A stretch of DNA of 64,000 bases from Gallibacter sp963558965 (GTDB lineage Bacteria; Bacillota; Clostridia; Peptostreptococcales; Anaerovoracaceae), in assembly GCA_963558965.1 (NCBI GenBank), contig CAUWIT010000006.1:22146-86145 (forward strand), written 5' to 3'. The position numbers and the translations under genes were made by a program. Every line of letters begins with the position of its first letter. Position 1 is the stretch's first letter. This document shows, piece by piece, positions 25,480-33,502 of the stretch. The notes below the pieces were generated by a model, which ran no database searches, was not told the DNA's origin, and saw nothing but the letters and a program-made list of their open reading frames with translations.

Positions 25480-26634
25480 TTATTTATTATTTACAACTTG
25501 TTTAGTCTTTTCTATTTTGTTATCTGCATAATCAACAACATCTTTAATAACTAGTTTTTGAATTGCAGATATTAAATCATTCATTACATCATAATCTATT
25601 TTGCCATTCTTTACAGGAACCATCATTTTATCATTTTGGATTTTTTTATTACTAATGCTATCTCCCCAACTATATTTATGAGATAAAGATTTTTTAATGC
25701 AAGTTACTAAATATAATTGATTTATTTTGTTCGCTTTATCCTCATCTTTTAAATATAAAACTAAATTATGGCTATCATTAGAGAAAAAATCAAGTTCTTG
25801 ATATGATACAGTAAATGTCTTTCCACCTATAAAAATACAATTACCTTTATCCAATAATTCTTCTTTATAAGAAATATAACTTGAAACTGAATTGTTATCT
25901 GCACTAGCACATAAATAAGGAGTTGCTCCACTATTAGGAACTATTTCACAAGATAAAATATTTTTAGTATTCTTTATTTCAAAAACTTCTGTTACATATT
26001 TTTCTTCCCAATCTAACTCTGTAAGTCTAGATAAAGCATTTTCTTCATCTATAGTTAATTTATAATCATCTAAACCACTAGCTTGTAAATAAGCTTCTAG
26101 TTCAGCGACACGCTGAGCTTCTAGTTCAGCGACAAAAGATTCCATAAATTCAAAATCTATTTCGTTATTTTTTGTTGGTAACTGAAATATCATTTCTTTT
26201 ACTTCTTGCATTTTGGGATAAATATATGCTTCTTTATACTTATATAAAGCTTTATTTATCGCCGTTACAATAAAGTTATATTGCTTTATAAAATCAAACA
26301 TTTTAGGAATTAAAATAAATATATTTTGAGAAGAATACCATTTATTTTTTCTAAATAAACACACAGTTTCTCCAACTTGTGACAAAGAGAATGTATTTTC
26401 TGGATTTGGTTCGTAACTTAATTTATTAATTTTACCTTGTATTCCATTATCAATACTACTTCTACCCACAAAATCATATTCACCATTTTGAGAAAAACTT
26501 ATCTTATTTTTATCAATTGATTTAGTTGTTTTTACTTCAAATAAATCACCAATTCTATATTCGCCCCACTCAACATTTTGGAGTTTATCATTGAGTGAGG
26601 CATTTATTTTTTTGAGCTTTCGTCCTCCATATCT
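25480..26634 (-). CDS. Specificity (S) subunit of a BcgI-like restriction-modification system
   Basis: The open frame of about 385 codons holds two target-recognition halves: the first begins VEWGEYRIGDLFEVKTTKS, and the second lies around residues 200-360. They are joined by a spacer with a tandem repeat (VAELEAQR then VAELEAYL). The first ATG/GTG/TTG in frame is GTG at 26469, well inside the first domain, so the true N-terminus has no start codon. The frame is -1 to the upstream nuclease/methylase gene and joins it at an A7 tract (26607-26613); slippage there would fuse the two proteins. The S subunit chooses the DNA sequence that is methylated or cut. An orphan tail remnant follows the stop. 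Confidence 0.8.
   Translation of the reverse strand, partial: RYGGRKLKKINASLNDKLQNVEWGEYRIGDLFEVKTTKSIDKNKISFSQNGEYDFVGRSSIDNGIQGKINKLSYEPNPENTFSLSQVGETVCLFRKNKWYSSQNIFILIPKMFDFIKQYNFIVTAINKALYKYKEAYIYPKMQEVKEMIFQLPTKNNEIDFEFMESFVAELEAQRVAELEAYLQASGLDDYKLTIDEENALSRLTELDWEEKYVTEVFEIKNTKNILSCEIVPNSGATPYLCASADNNSVSSYISYKEELLDKGNCIFIGGKTFTVSYQELDFFSNDSHNLVLYLKDEDKANKINQLYLVTCIKKSLSHKYSWGDSISNKKIQNDKMMVPVKNGKIDYDVMNDLISAIQKLVIKDVVDYADNKIEKTKQVVNNK
26092..26134 (-). repeat. 24-bp tandem repeat in the specificity-gene spacer
   Basis: The 19 bases beginning AGCTTCTAGTTCAGC (plus strand) occur at 26092 and 26116, 24 bases apart, adding eight residues. It lies between the two recognition domains, where repeat number in type I S proteins such as EcoR124 changes the spacing of the recognised site. 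Confidence 0.85.
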
Positions 26635-28648
26635 TCATTTCTTAGAATATTCGATACTTCCCATGCTAAATAATCACTGATAGTTTTTTTGAAATCATCT
26701 AACGTTGGTTTTATATCTATTGGTGCAGTTTGATTCCAATCAGCACCATTTTCCGGATCAATATTTCCTTCATAATATTCTTTTTCTGTGAAAATATTTA
26801 ATTTACTCTTTCCAAAGCGAACAAGATCAACTAATTCTTCATATCTTTCTTTAGCTTTATCTGTATCTTTTAAATTATTGTTTGCTTTCTTTCTATTAGT
26901 TCTTGTATATCCATCATTTGAAAAATCAATAAATTTTACTATTTCATCTTTATTATGTGCTTCTCCTACTCTAAATACATAAATATTTGTTTGAACACTT
27001 GATTTACCTACAAATAAATCTATTGGCATTTTTATACTTGCCAATAATGTATTACTTTTTAATATTCTTTTATTATATCCAGTAGCTTTTCCACTTCCGG
27101 CTGAATTTTGAATTATAATCGCTGCATATCCTTTATCCATCATTGATAAAGCTTTTTCAACAAAATTCATTCCATTACCGGGTGCTGAATATGGTGGATT
27201 CAAAATAAAAGCTGTAGCTGGAAACTTTATTTTCTCATTTCTAAATCCGTAATAACCATCAAAATCTTTTAGTGAATCTTGATTTAAAATGTTAGAACTT
27301 CCATCGCCCATTAAAATCATATTAAGGATTGCCAACATATATATATTTGATAGTATTTCTAAACCTAACAATTGATTGGCTTTAATTTGTGCTTCTTTTA
27401 TTTTTAATTCCTCAGGAGAATTAATAGTATTTCTTGCATCAATTAACATTTCATTCATTGCAGCAACCAATAACCCTGCTGAGCCAGTTGCAAAATCCCA
27501 TACATAAGAATCTTTATTAACTCTTGCTAGTTTTGATAATAAAGTAGCAACGTATGGTGGTGTTAAAACTACATCATTTAACTTGTCTTGTGAAAAACCT
27601 AGCCAATTATACATTTCATTAAACAATTTACCTGTAAAATCAGTTGTAATTCCAATTTTATAATATATTCCTAAATCATCAACAATCTTGATGAACACTC
27701 TTTTTAATTGGCTTTCTCCATTTAGAGGTTTATTTATATTTTCCATCAATAAAGTATTTGCTAAAGTTCTTGTTATTAGTTCTTCTTTTTCTTTTGGTAT
27801 ATTTTTTTCACTTAAAAAAGCTTTTATCTTTCTTAATATAATATCCCCATCTCTATTTCCTTCCTCTAATAGAGATTTTAATTCTGATTTTTCAAGTGGT
27901 CTTACTTTTTCAGGAACACCCAAAGTAGCTATAATAGAAGCTACAACAAGATAAACTCTATCATTTTCACCTAATCCTGTTTCATTTTTATATATATCAT
28001 TATTTAAATTTTTTAGGCTTTTTGTTATTTCTTCTTCTCTTTTTTCCTTTAAATGTTCTAGTTCTTCTTCAGTTAATGATAATTCATTTACTTTTTCTAT
28101 AAATTCATCAAAATTATCTTTAGAAAGAAAAGAGAAATCAGTATAATCTCCAACTTTTTGTCCATAGCCTAAATTTTCTTTAGATACATAATATACACCT
28201 ATTGAGTATTGCAACTTATCTTGATCATCTTTATAACCAGTCATTCCAATAGCGATTATATCTTCATAATTTGTATAATGAAGAAGTGCATTAGCATAGT
28301 GAACTGCTCCATTTACAGCATATGTTTTTATAGTTCTATAATCATGCTCATTTTTTGAATTTTTTATTGCAATATTTCCTGCTTTATCTAGTTTGATTAG
28401 TTTATCTTTATGACCCTTATACTCTATTAATATAGGATAAGACTTTAAATTTTTATCCTGCACTAATAGCTTTACATCTGGGCGATTACCTCCAGTACCC
28501 CCCCTTTAGAATGATACCTATTTAATGCTTCATCTATTTCAAAATTTAGTTCTTCTTGTTCTAACTTATATTCCAAGTTATACGATTTTAACCACCCATT
28601 TGCTAAATCAGCAATATTAGGTTCAACTGATTTATTGCTCTTTGCCAT
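26604..28648 (-). CDS. BcgI-like nuclease/N6-adenine methylase, out of frame at a G7 tract
   Basis: ATG 28648 (AGGAG upstream) opens MAKSNKSVEPNIADLANGWL, but the frame stops after the G7 tract at 28498-28504. The main frame continues from there to 26604. With eight (or five) Gs the two join as one protein of about 681 residues. The joined N-terminus would hold a PD-(D/E)xK-type nuclease motif: PD in GGNRPDVKLL and E-x-K in ILIEYKG. The methylase has motif I (DFATGSAGLL) and motif IV NPPY. A fused nuclease-methylase with a separate S protein of about 340-385 residues is the BcgI (type IIB) layout. As sequenced, an internal GTG at 28463 could give a protein without the PD half. Confidence 0.82.
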
Positions 28649-28691
28649 ACTTATTCTCCTCGTAACTTCTAACTATTTTAACTCTATTATT

Positions 28692-28735
28692 AACTTCTGC
28701 TCAATTTGAGCAGAAGTTCTTTATCTTGTTAAAGT
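28692..28735 (-). repeat. Palindromic element repeat, copy K
   Basis: A perfect palindrome (28692-28718) plus accessory half, 1 base past the stop of the Fic gene. Confidence 0.97.
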
Positions 28736-28736
28736 G

Positions 28737-29603
28737 CTATCTCTCAATGTCCTTTTCCTTACTAGTTGTTGCTGCTTTTTCTAGTAAACTTTTTTCTTTA
28801 AAAAGTTCTACATTAATTAAATCTTTTGATTCTAGCTTATGTTTACCATTATTTATTAGATTATCAAAGAATCTATTTAGTGGAGTTAATTCTTCACTAA
28901 TATTATTTTTTATATCTGAATAATTTGCTCTTACTAATGCATCTCTGAAATACTTAGAATGTTCTTTAAACATATCATTTGTTACTTCAATGCCTTTTTG
29001 TTCTAAATATTGAATTGTAAAAACTGCTATAGTTCTGGTATTTCCTTCATAGAATGGGTGTATTTGCCAAACATTTGAAATAAATCTTGATATATGTTTT
29101 ATCATTTTTTCAGTGCTTAAGTTATCATATGAGAAATCTTTTTCTTCTTCAAAATCATAATATAAAGTTTCATCAAGCATTCTAAAATCAGCATATTTCA
29201 CACTTTTATTATTCAAAATTGCTTCTTCTTTCATAATGTTATATTCTCTAAATTTACCAGCATGATCAAATACATCTTGAAATAGAAATTTATGAATTGC
29301 TTTTAGTTGAATAGGTGCAAACTTAAATCCACCTATTTCTAAAAATTCTGCAATTCGAGTTGCTGAAAAGTCAGCTTCCTTATTTTCCAAATCTTTATCA
29401 GCTGTTAATTCATAATATTTATTTAAAGCCAACTCTATATCTTCGTAAGAAATTTCACCATTTATATTTTTTTGTGATAAATCTATTAAATAATTAGATG
29501 GTCTTAATTTATCTACATCTTGTAGACCTATTCCTATATTCCAATAATATTTCTTTCGCTCTTTATTACTAGTTTCAACTATTTTTTTATATCCACTATT
29601 CAT
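28737..29603 (-). CDS. Fic-domain protein with VbhA-like N-terminus and shared tail
   Basis: A 288-residue protein. The Fic signature HPFYEGNTR is complete (residues 182-190), so transfer of AMP or a similar group to a target protein is expected. The N-terminal region (GLQDVDKLRPSNYLIDLSQKNINGEISYEDIE) resembles the VbhA-type antitoxin segment often fused in front of Fic domains. The C-terminus is SLLEKAATTSKEKDIER. GTGAGG supports ATG 29603; an upstream ATG at 29630 is possible. In Bartonella the Fic toxin VbhT carries a type IV secretion signal and has partner VbhA, a close parallel to a Fic protein with a shared tail in a conjugative element. Confidence 0.9.
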   Translation of the reverse strand: MNSGYKKIVETSNKERKKYYWNIGIGLQDVDKLRPSNYLIDLSQKNINGEISYEDIELALNKYYELTADKDLENKEADFSATRIAEFLEIGGFKFAPIQLKAIHKFLFQDVFDHAGKFREYNIMKEEAILNNKSVKYADFRMLDETLYYDFEEEKDFSYDNLSTEKMIKHISRFISNVWQIHPFYEGNTRTIAVFTIQYLEQKGIEVTNDMFKEHSKYFRDALVRANYSDIKNNISEELTPLNRFFDNLINNGKHKLESKDLINVELFKEKSLLEKAATTSKEKDIER

Positions 29604-29715
29604 AATAAAATCCTCACTTTGAAAATCCATTATTTGCTTTACATAACTGTACCTTATTATATCATAGCATTTTCTTTCAATCAGTAATTTGTAATATATT
29701 TTAATCTATAAAAAA

Positions 29716-29788
29716 ATAGTCAAATTAACCTATTCAAATATACTTTAATTGTTATAAATCAATTAAAGTATAGATTAATATTGACTAT
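29716..29788 (-). terminator. Long hairpin below the cysteine-rich gene
   Basis: Outer arms ATAGTCAA / TTGACTAT and a perfect 13-bp inner stem TATACTTTAATTG with its complement (29739-29751 and 29760-29772). A T-rich run follows on the minus strand. It lies between the 29817 stop and the Fic start. Confidence 0.7.
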
Positions 29789-29816
29789 CTTGAACTTTCT
29801 AATATAAACTTCTATC

Positions 29817-30335
29817 CTATTGCTCTTCTTTTTTCTTTTTATTGGTTTTTAGACTATCTAGCTGCTCCCATGTAAGAAAGTTATCTTCTTTTCCTATTTT
29901 CATTACAAAAGCAAAATGATTTTTTCTTCTAGTTTTAGTATTTTCAAAAATTAGACTTACTTTATCAATAAGCTCTTTAGCCTCTACAAATGTTTTATAA
30001 ATTTCTAAAAGCTTATTGTCGATAAGGCTAACATTATGACAAATGCCATATAAGAAATCATCTGAATATTCAATTTTAGATTCATCAAAAGTGTCATATT
30101 TCATACTGGCATCTATACTCTCTCCTAATCTATCATTACCTACTTCCAATAATGGACATTCTTCACATTTAGTTCCCTTTGAAATATATTCTGTGATATT
30201 TTTACTCATTACCTTTTCATATTCATAATCATACTCTTCAAGTAATTCACAATACCAGTCATCATTATATGAATCAAAATCTGTTGCAAAACATTCATTG
30301 CAACTTATTGGCATTTTTTTATTTATTAATAGCAT
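29817..30335 (-). CDS. Unknown protein with N-terminal cysteine motif
   Basis: A 172-residue protein beginning near MPISCNECFATDFDSYNDDWYC, with a second pair in TKCEECPLL. This paired-cysteine start is seen in many small phage and mobile-element proteins and probably binds zinc. The C-terminal half is helical and ends in a Lys/Glu run. AGGGG lies 11 bases before ATG 30335; the internal ATG of MPISC is an alternative. Function unknown. Confidence 0.65.
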   Translation of the reverse strand: MLLINKKMPISCNECFATDFDSYNDDWYCELLEEYDYEYEKVMSKNITEYISKGTKCEECPLLEVGNDRLGESIDASMKYDTFDESKIEYSDDFLYGICHNVSLIDNKLLEIYKTFVEAKELIDKVSLIFENTKTRRKNHFAFVMKIGKEDNFLTWEQLDSLKTNKKKKEEQ

Positions 30336-30365
30336 AATTTGTATTTTACCCCTTTCTCTTATACC

Positions 30366-30866
30366 CTAATATTCATATACATTGTTAATAGCAATCCACC
30401 ATTCATCATTAATTCTTGGTATTGCACCTTCTGATTCAGCAAATAAAAGACATGATAGAATTGTTGTAAGACCAACAAAAAATTCATGTTCTTTATCTCT
30501 TAACTTAAAAACATAATTTTCAAGGCATTCTTCACAATCTGAATGTTCTATAGCCTTATTTTCTACTAATTTAGCTATATTACAATCTTCTTTTAATTCA
30601 AGAAATCCATTTGATCTACTCTTTTTTAAATGGTTTGGATTAACATAAACACCATTATCTAGCATAAAAATAAATCTTACATTTTCTAATTCTTTAATAA
30701 CTTCAATTGGACATTTTAATGATTCTAATAATGTGTATGGTTTATCATACAATCCATCATCATCTGCATATATACACAAATATAGATAATATAACTTAGC
30801 CATTTGTGAAAGATTCATAAATATATCAGTTTCAACTATTTCCTTACTTAACAACTCTCTTCTCAT
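30366..30866 (-). CDS. Replication-initiator-like winged-helix protein
   Basis: A 166-residue protein: MRRELLSKEIVETDIFMNLSQMAKLYYLYLCIYADDDGLYDKPYTLLESLKC. The pattern of 'short-lived layer of helices then ADDDG' matches the N-terminal winged-helix of phage and plasmid replisome organisers, and resembles the start of the larger protein at 33923-35191. It lacks the long C-terminal part. AAGGAG precedes ATG 30866. It may be a truncated paralogue or a regulator. Confidence 0.6.
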   Translation of the reverse strand: MRRELLSKEIVETDIFMNLSQMAKLYYLYLCIYADDDGLYDKPYTLLESLKCPIEVIKELENVRFIFMLDNGVYVNPNHLKKSRSNGFLELKEDCNIAKLVENKAIEHSDCEECLENYVFKLRDKEHEFFVGLTTILSCLLFAESEGAIPRINDEWWIAINNVYEY

Positions 30867-30881
30867 TTTTGCTCCTTACAT

Positions 30882-31037
30882 CTATTTTTTCCAAATAAAC
30901 AGTTCATTTGGTGTACAATTCAAAGCCTTGCACATTCCTTCTTTTGCTTTAATTATTTGATTTTTATTAATTAGCAAAACAACTAATATACAAATAATTA
31001 TAAATTGCACCAATACTATCAATGTTGTTAAACTCAT
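30882..31037 (-). CDS. Small membrane protein ending in an HTH-like segment, 51 residues
   Basis: ATG 31037 (GAGGAAAG upstream) gives one membrane helix (LIVLVQFIIICILVVLLI) followed by IIKAKEGMCKALNCTPNELFIWKK. The last part looks like the end of an Xre-type helix-turn-helix domain (CKALNCTPNEL), which is odd on a membrane protein of this size. It ends 15 bases before the next gene. Confidence 0.5.
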   Translation of the reverse strand: MSLTTLIVLVQFIIICILVVLLINKNQIIKAKEGMCKALNCTPNELFIWKK

Positions 31038-31047
31038 ATTCTTTCCT

Positions 31048-31554
31048 CTATTTATTTACAATAATAAAATCAACACTCCAAGTTGAAGGATATGCTACTT
31101 CTATTTGAGATACCATATTTAAAAGATTTTCATTTTTTTGTAACTTTATTAAGAAATTTTCTGTATTTGCTAATCTAGGAAATTTGTTTAATATTTTTTT
31201 ACAAATATTATCAAATTGTTCTTCATTATTTATCTTATAATCTACTATTAAACTAGTGTAATCACAATCTTTAGTTTTCCACATACTTTGCGGACTACAA
31301 CTTGCATCGCATACTCCTAAAAAGTATTTTAAAAAATCTTTAATAGCAACTTCACAATGAGAAGGTTTTATTCGTATTTCCGATATAGTTGTAATAGTAT
31401 AACTTTCTTCCATTCTATTTATAAGATTTTCTACTTCTATTTGTCCATCATTATTTCTTTTCCACTTTGACTTCCCATTTAAAGAAATAATCAAAGGAAA
31501 ATCATCATCAATTTTTATACTTTTAAATAATAATTTTTTCGTTTTTATTTTCAT
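31048..31554 (-). CDS. Unknown 168-residue protein
   Basis: ATG 31554 with GGAGAAAGG upstream. An alpha/beta protein with four cysteines in the middle and later part (FLGVCDASCSPQSMWKTKDCDY, NICKKILN). No membrane segment and no motif that I recognise. It ends 10 bases before the small membrane ORF, so they share a transcript. Confidence 0.6.
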   Translation of the reverse strand: MKIKTKKLLFKSIKIDDDFPLIISLNGKSKWKRNNDGQIEVENLINRMEESYTITTISEIRIKPSHCEVAIKDFLKYFLGVCDASCSPQSMWKTKDCDYTSLIVDYKINNEEQFDNICKKILNKFPRLANTENFLIKLQKNENLLNMVSQIEVAYPSTWSVDFIIVNK

Positions 31555-31560
31555 CAATTC

Positions 31561-31747
31561 CTTTCTCCATAGTAATAAATCGATTAAGTTTGCAATATTT
31601 TAGATTGAACAGTTAATTTTTCCTATAACATATTCAAAGTGGCTTTTGAAGTAGTTTTGTGAAGTTACTATTTAAATTATATATTTCTATTTATCAGTAG
31701 CCACATTGAAATCTATTATATATTTTTGTGATTTTTTTATTTTATCC
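31561..31747. other. Gap with a loose inverted repeat
   Basis: No gene. Arms GTGGCT (31639) and AGCCAC (31699) enclose an AT-rich 54-base loop. It probably includes the promoter of the 31048-31554 transcript; no clear -35/-10 pair is convincing. Confidence 0.35.
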
Positions 31748-31790
31748 AACTTCTGCTCAATTTGAGCAGAAGTTCTTTAGTTGACTAAAG
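31748..31790 (-). repeat. Palindromic element repeat, copy L
   Basis: A perfect palindrome (31748-31774) with a better accessory half, CTTTAGTTGACTAAAG. It lies 2 bases past the parB stop. It is the rightmost copy and has no tail-coding sequence attached. Confidence 0.97.
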
Positions 31791-31792
31791 AA

Positions 31793-32716
31793 TTATTGTA
31801 TTTCTTCAACAATTGTTAATAGCTCATTTTTATATCTATCAAAGAAAATTTCAATAACCATTTCTTTAGCTTCTTTTGATAAACCTTTTGGGAAAATCTT
31901 ATTTGTCTTTTTAGAGATTTTTATTGATACTTTCTTTTCTTCTTCCTCATATGTATTACTTTCTATAATTTCTCGTAATTCATCTATTGATAATTCATCA
32001 TTAGAATTGCTACTAGCATCTTTTAATGCTACTGATATTACATTTGTAATCTTATACCTATAATCCATTAAAAGAGAAACTAAATATTTTTGCTCTTGCT
32101 CTCTTAAAAAAGCTATATTATATGCTTCTTGGAGCTTAAGTACATTGTTATCTAGCATATCTAACAATTCATTGTTTAAGTTAGATATTTTTATAAGTCT
32201 TTGCACTGTCGCACGACTTATTTTTGTTTGCTCTTCATCTTCAAACTTCTGTACAAGTCTGTCTAATGAAATAGCTTTATTTCCATCTAGGTTTCTTCCT
32301 TGATGTTTTAATGCTTCATATTCATATCGATATATAAAAGCTTTTTCACTAGGAAGTAGACTTTCTCTTTGTCTATTAGAGCTAACCATAATCTGATTAG
32401 CTTCCCAATCCTCATTTATATTTAGTATTTTACAAGGTACTTTTTCAATTCCTATCTTCTCTGCTGCTGCAAGTCTATGATGTCCTGATAAGCACTCATA
32501 TTCTTTAATTCCATCTGGATCTCTACGAATCAAAAGATCATTTAAAATTCCAAATTCTTTAATATTTAAAGCTAATTCATCAACTTTAGCTTCATTTATC
32601 TTAAAGATATGTTTTCTATTAACACCTCCAAAAGGTCTTATTTTAGAAACAGCTATATCTTTTCTTTCTTCTCTATTTTGATTAATATCAAGAAATTCCT
32701 TTAATGCACTTGCCAT
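31793..32716 (-). CDS. parB: ParB/Spo0J-family partition protein
   Basis: A 307-residue ParB. The N-terminal nuclease-like domain has the ParB boxes (DDLLIRRDPDGIKEYECLSGHHRLAAAEK and NRQRESLLPSEKAFIYR), followed by a helix-turn-helix (KISRATVQRLIKISNLNNELL). The C-terminal part is likely the dimer domain. It binds centromere-like sites and, with ParA, distributes the element to daughter cells. Its ATG overlaps the parA stop (TAATG). The palindrome copy just after its stop makes the repeat family a candidate binding site, untested. Confidence 0.93.
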   Translation of the reverse strand: MASALKEFLDINQNREERKDIAVSKIRPFGGVNRKHIFKINEAKVDELALNIKEFGILNDLLIRRDPDGIKEYECLSGHHRLAAAEKIGIEKVPCKILNINEDWEANQIMVSSNRQRESLLPSEKAFIYRYEYEALKHQGRNLDGNKAISLDRLVQKFEDEEQTKISRATVQRLIKISNLNNELLDMLDNNVLKLQEAYNIAFLREQEQKYLVSLLMDYRYKITNVISVALKDASSNSNDELSIDELREIIESNTYEEEEKKVSIKISKKTNKIFPKGLSKEAKEMVIEIFFDRYKNELLTIVEEIQ

Positions 32717-33486
32717 TATTCTTCCTCCCCTATATTTAAATACTCTCTAATAAATTCATTATAATCGCCTACTACTTTTTGATTGTTTACAAGTAGTACA
32801 TTATCCTCATTACTTTGACTAGCTTCGACTATTGTTGCTTGCCTTATTTTTGAATTGAAAACATTTATATTTAAGTTATTTGTTAATGTTTTTAAAGCTT
32901 CTTCACATTCTTTTTGGCTATTAGTTTGTCGAAACATATTAATAAGAACACCTGCTATTTTTATGTCAGGATTATGAATTTCAGTAAGTTCATTAATTGT
33001 ATCGTATAGCTGCATAAATCCTCTCAATGAAGCTATCGAACTTGTTATAGGTATAATTACATCATTACTACACACAAGTGCATTAAGACTTAAAATGCCT
33101 AGTGAGGGAGGTGTATCAATAAAGATATAATCATATTTCTCTTTTATTCCTTTTAGAGAATTTCTTAAAATAAACTCATCTTTAAAATTAGAAAACTCTC
33201 TATTTGCACTTGATAATAATAAAGTGCTTGGAATTATATCATATCCAAATTTTGAGGATACAATACATTCTTCTGGTAATAATGCTTTTTGAAACATTTT
33301 ACGTACATTTTTTTCTTCTGAGATACTATATTCTATTCCAGAAAATTCTGTTAGGCTCATTTGCGGATCCATGTCAATTAGTAGTACTCTTTTACCTTTA
33401 TTAACAAGTCCTAAGCCTAATATTTGAGTTGTAGTGGATTTTCCTGTTCCACCTTTTTGATTGGCAATTGTCGTTATCTTACACAT
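32716..33486 (-). CDS. parA: ParA/Soj-family partition ATPase
   Basis: A 256-residue ParA-type ATPase with the deviant Walker A GGTGKSTTTQ (residues 12-21 region KGGTGKST), Walker A' DMDPQ and Walker B FIDTPPS. It has no N-terminal helix-turn-helix, as for short chromosomal-type ParAs. AGGAGG precedes ATG 33486. Coupled to parB. Its presence suggests that the element has, or had, an autonomous plasmid-like stage, since ICEs can also replicate as circles. Confidence 0.95.
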   Translation of the reverse strand: MCKITTIANQKGGTGKSTTTQILGLGLVNKGKRVLLIDMDPQMSLTEFSGIEYSISEEKNVRKMFQKALLPEECIVSSKFGYDIIPSTLLLSSANREFSNFKDEFILRNSLKGIKEKYDYIFIDTPPSLGILSLNALVCSNDVIIPITSSIASLRGFMQLYDTINELTEIHNPDIKIAGVLINMFRQTNSQKECEEALKTLTNNLNINVFNSKIRQATIVEASQSNEDNVLLVNNQKVVGDYNEFIREYLNIGEEE

Positions 33487-33502
33487 AACTTCCTCCTTTT
33501 TG

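Noticed and set aside
30366..30866. The ADDDG protein as a DNA methylase or nuclease
   Set aside because: No catalytic motif; its start matches replisome-organiser winged helices better.
3676..31790. The regularly recurring palindromes as a CRISPR array
   Set aside because: Copies are hundreds to thousands of bases apart with genes between, no spacers, and no cas genes.
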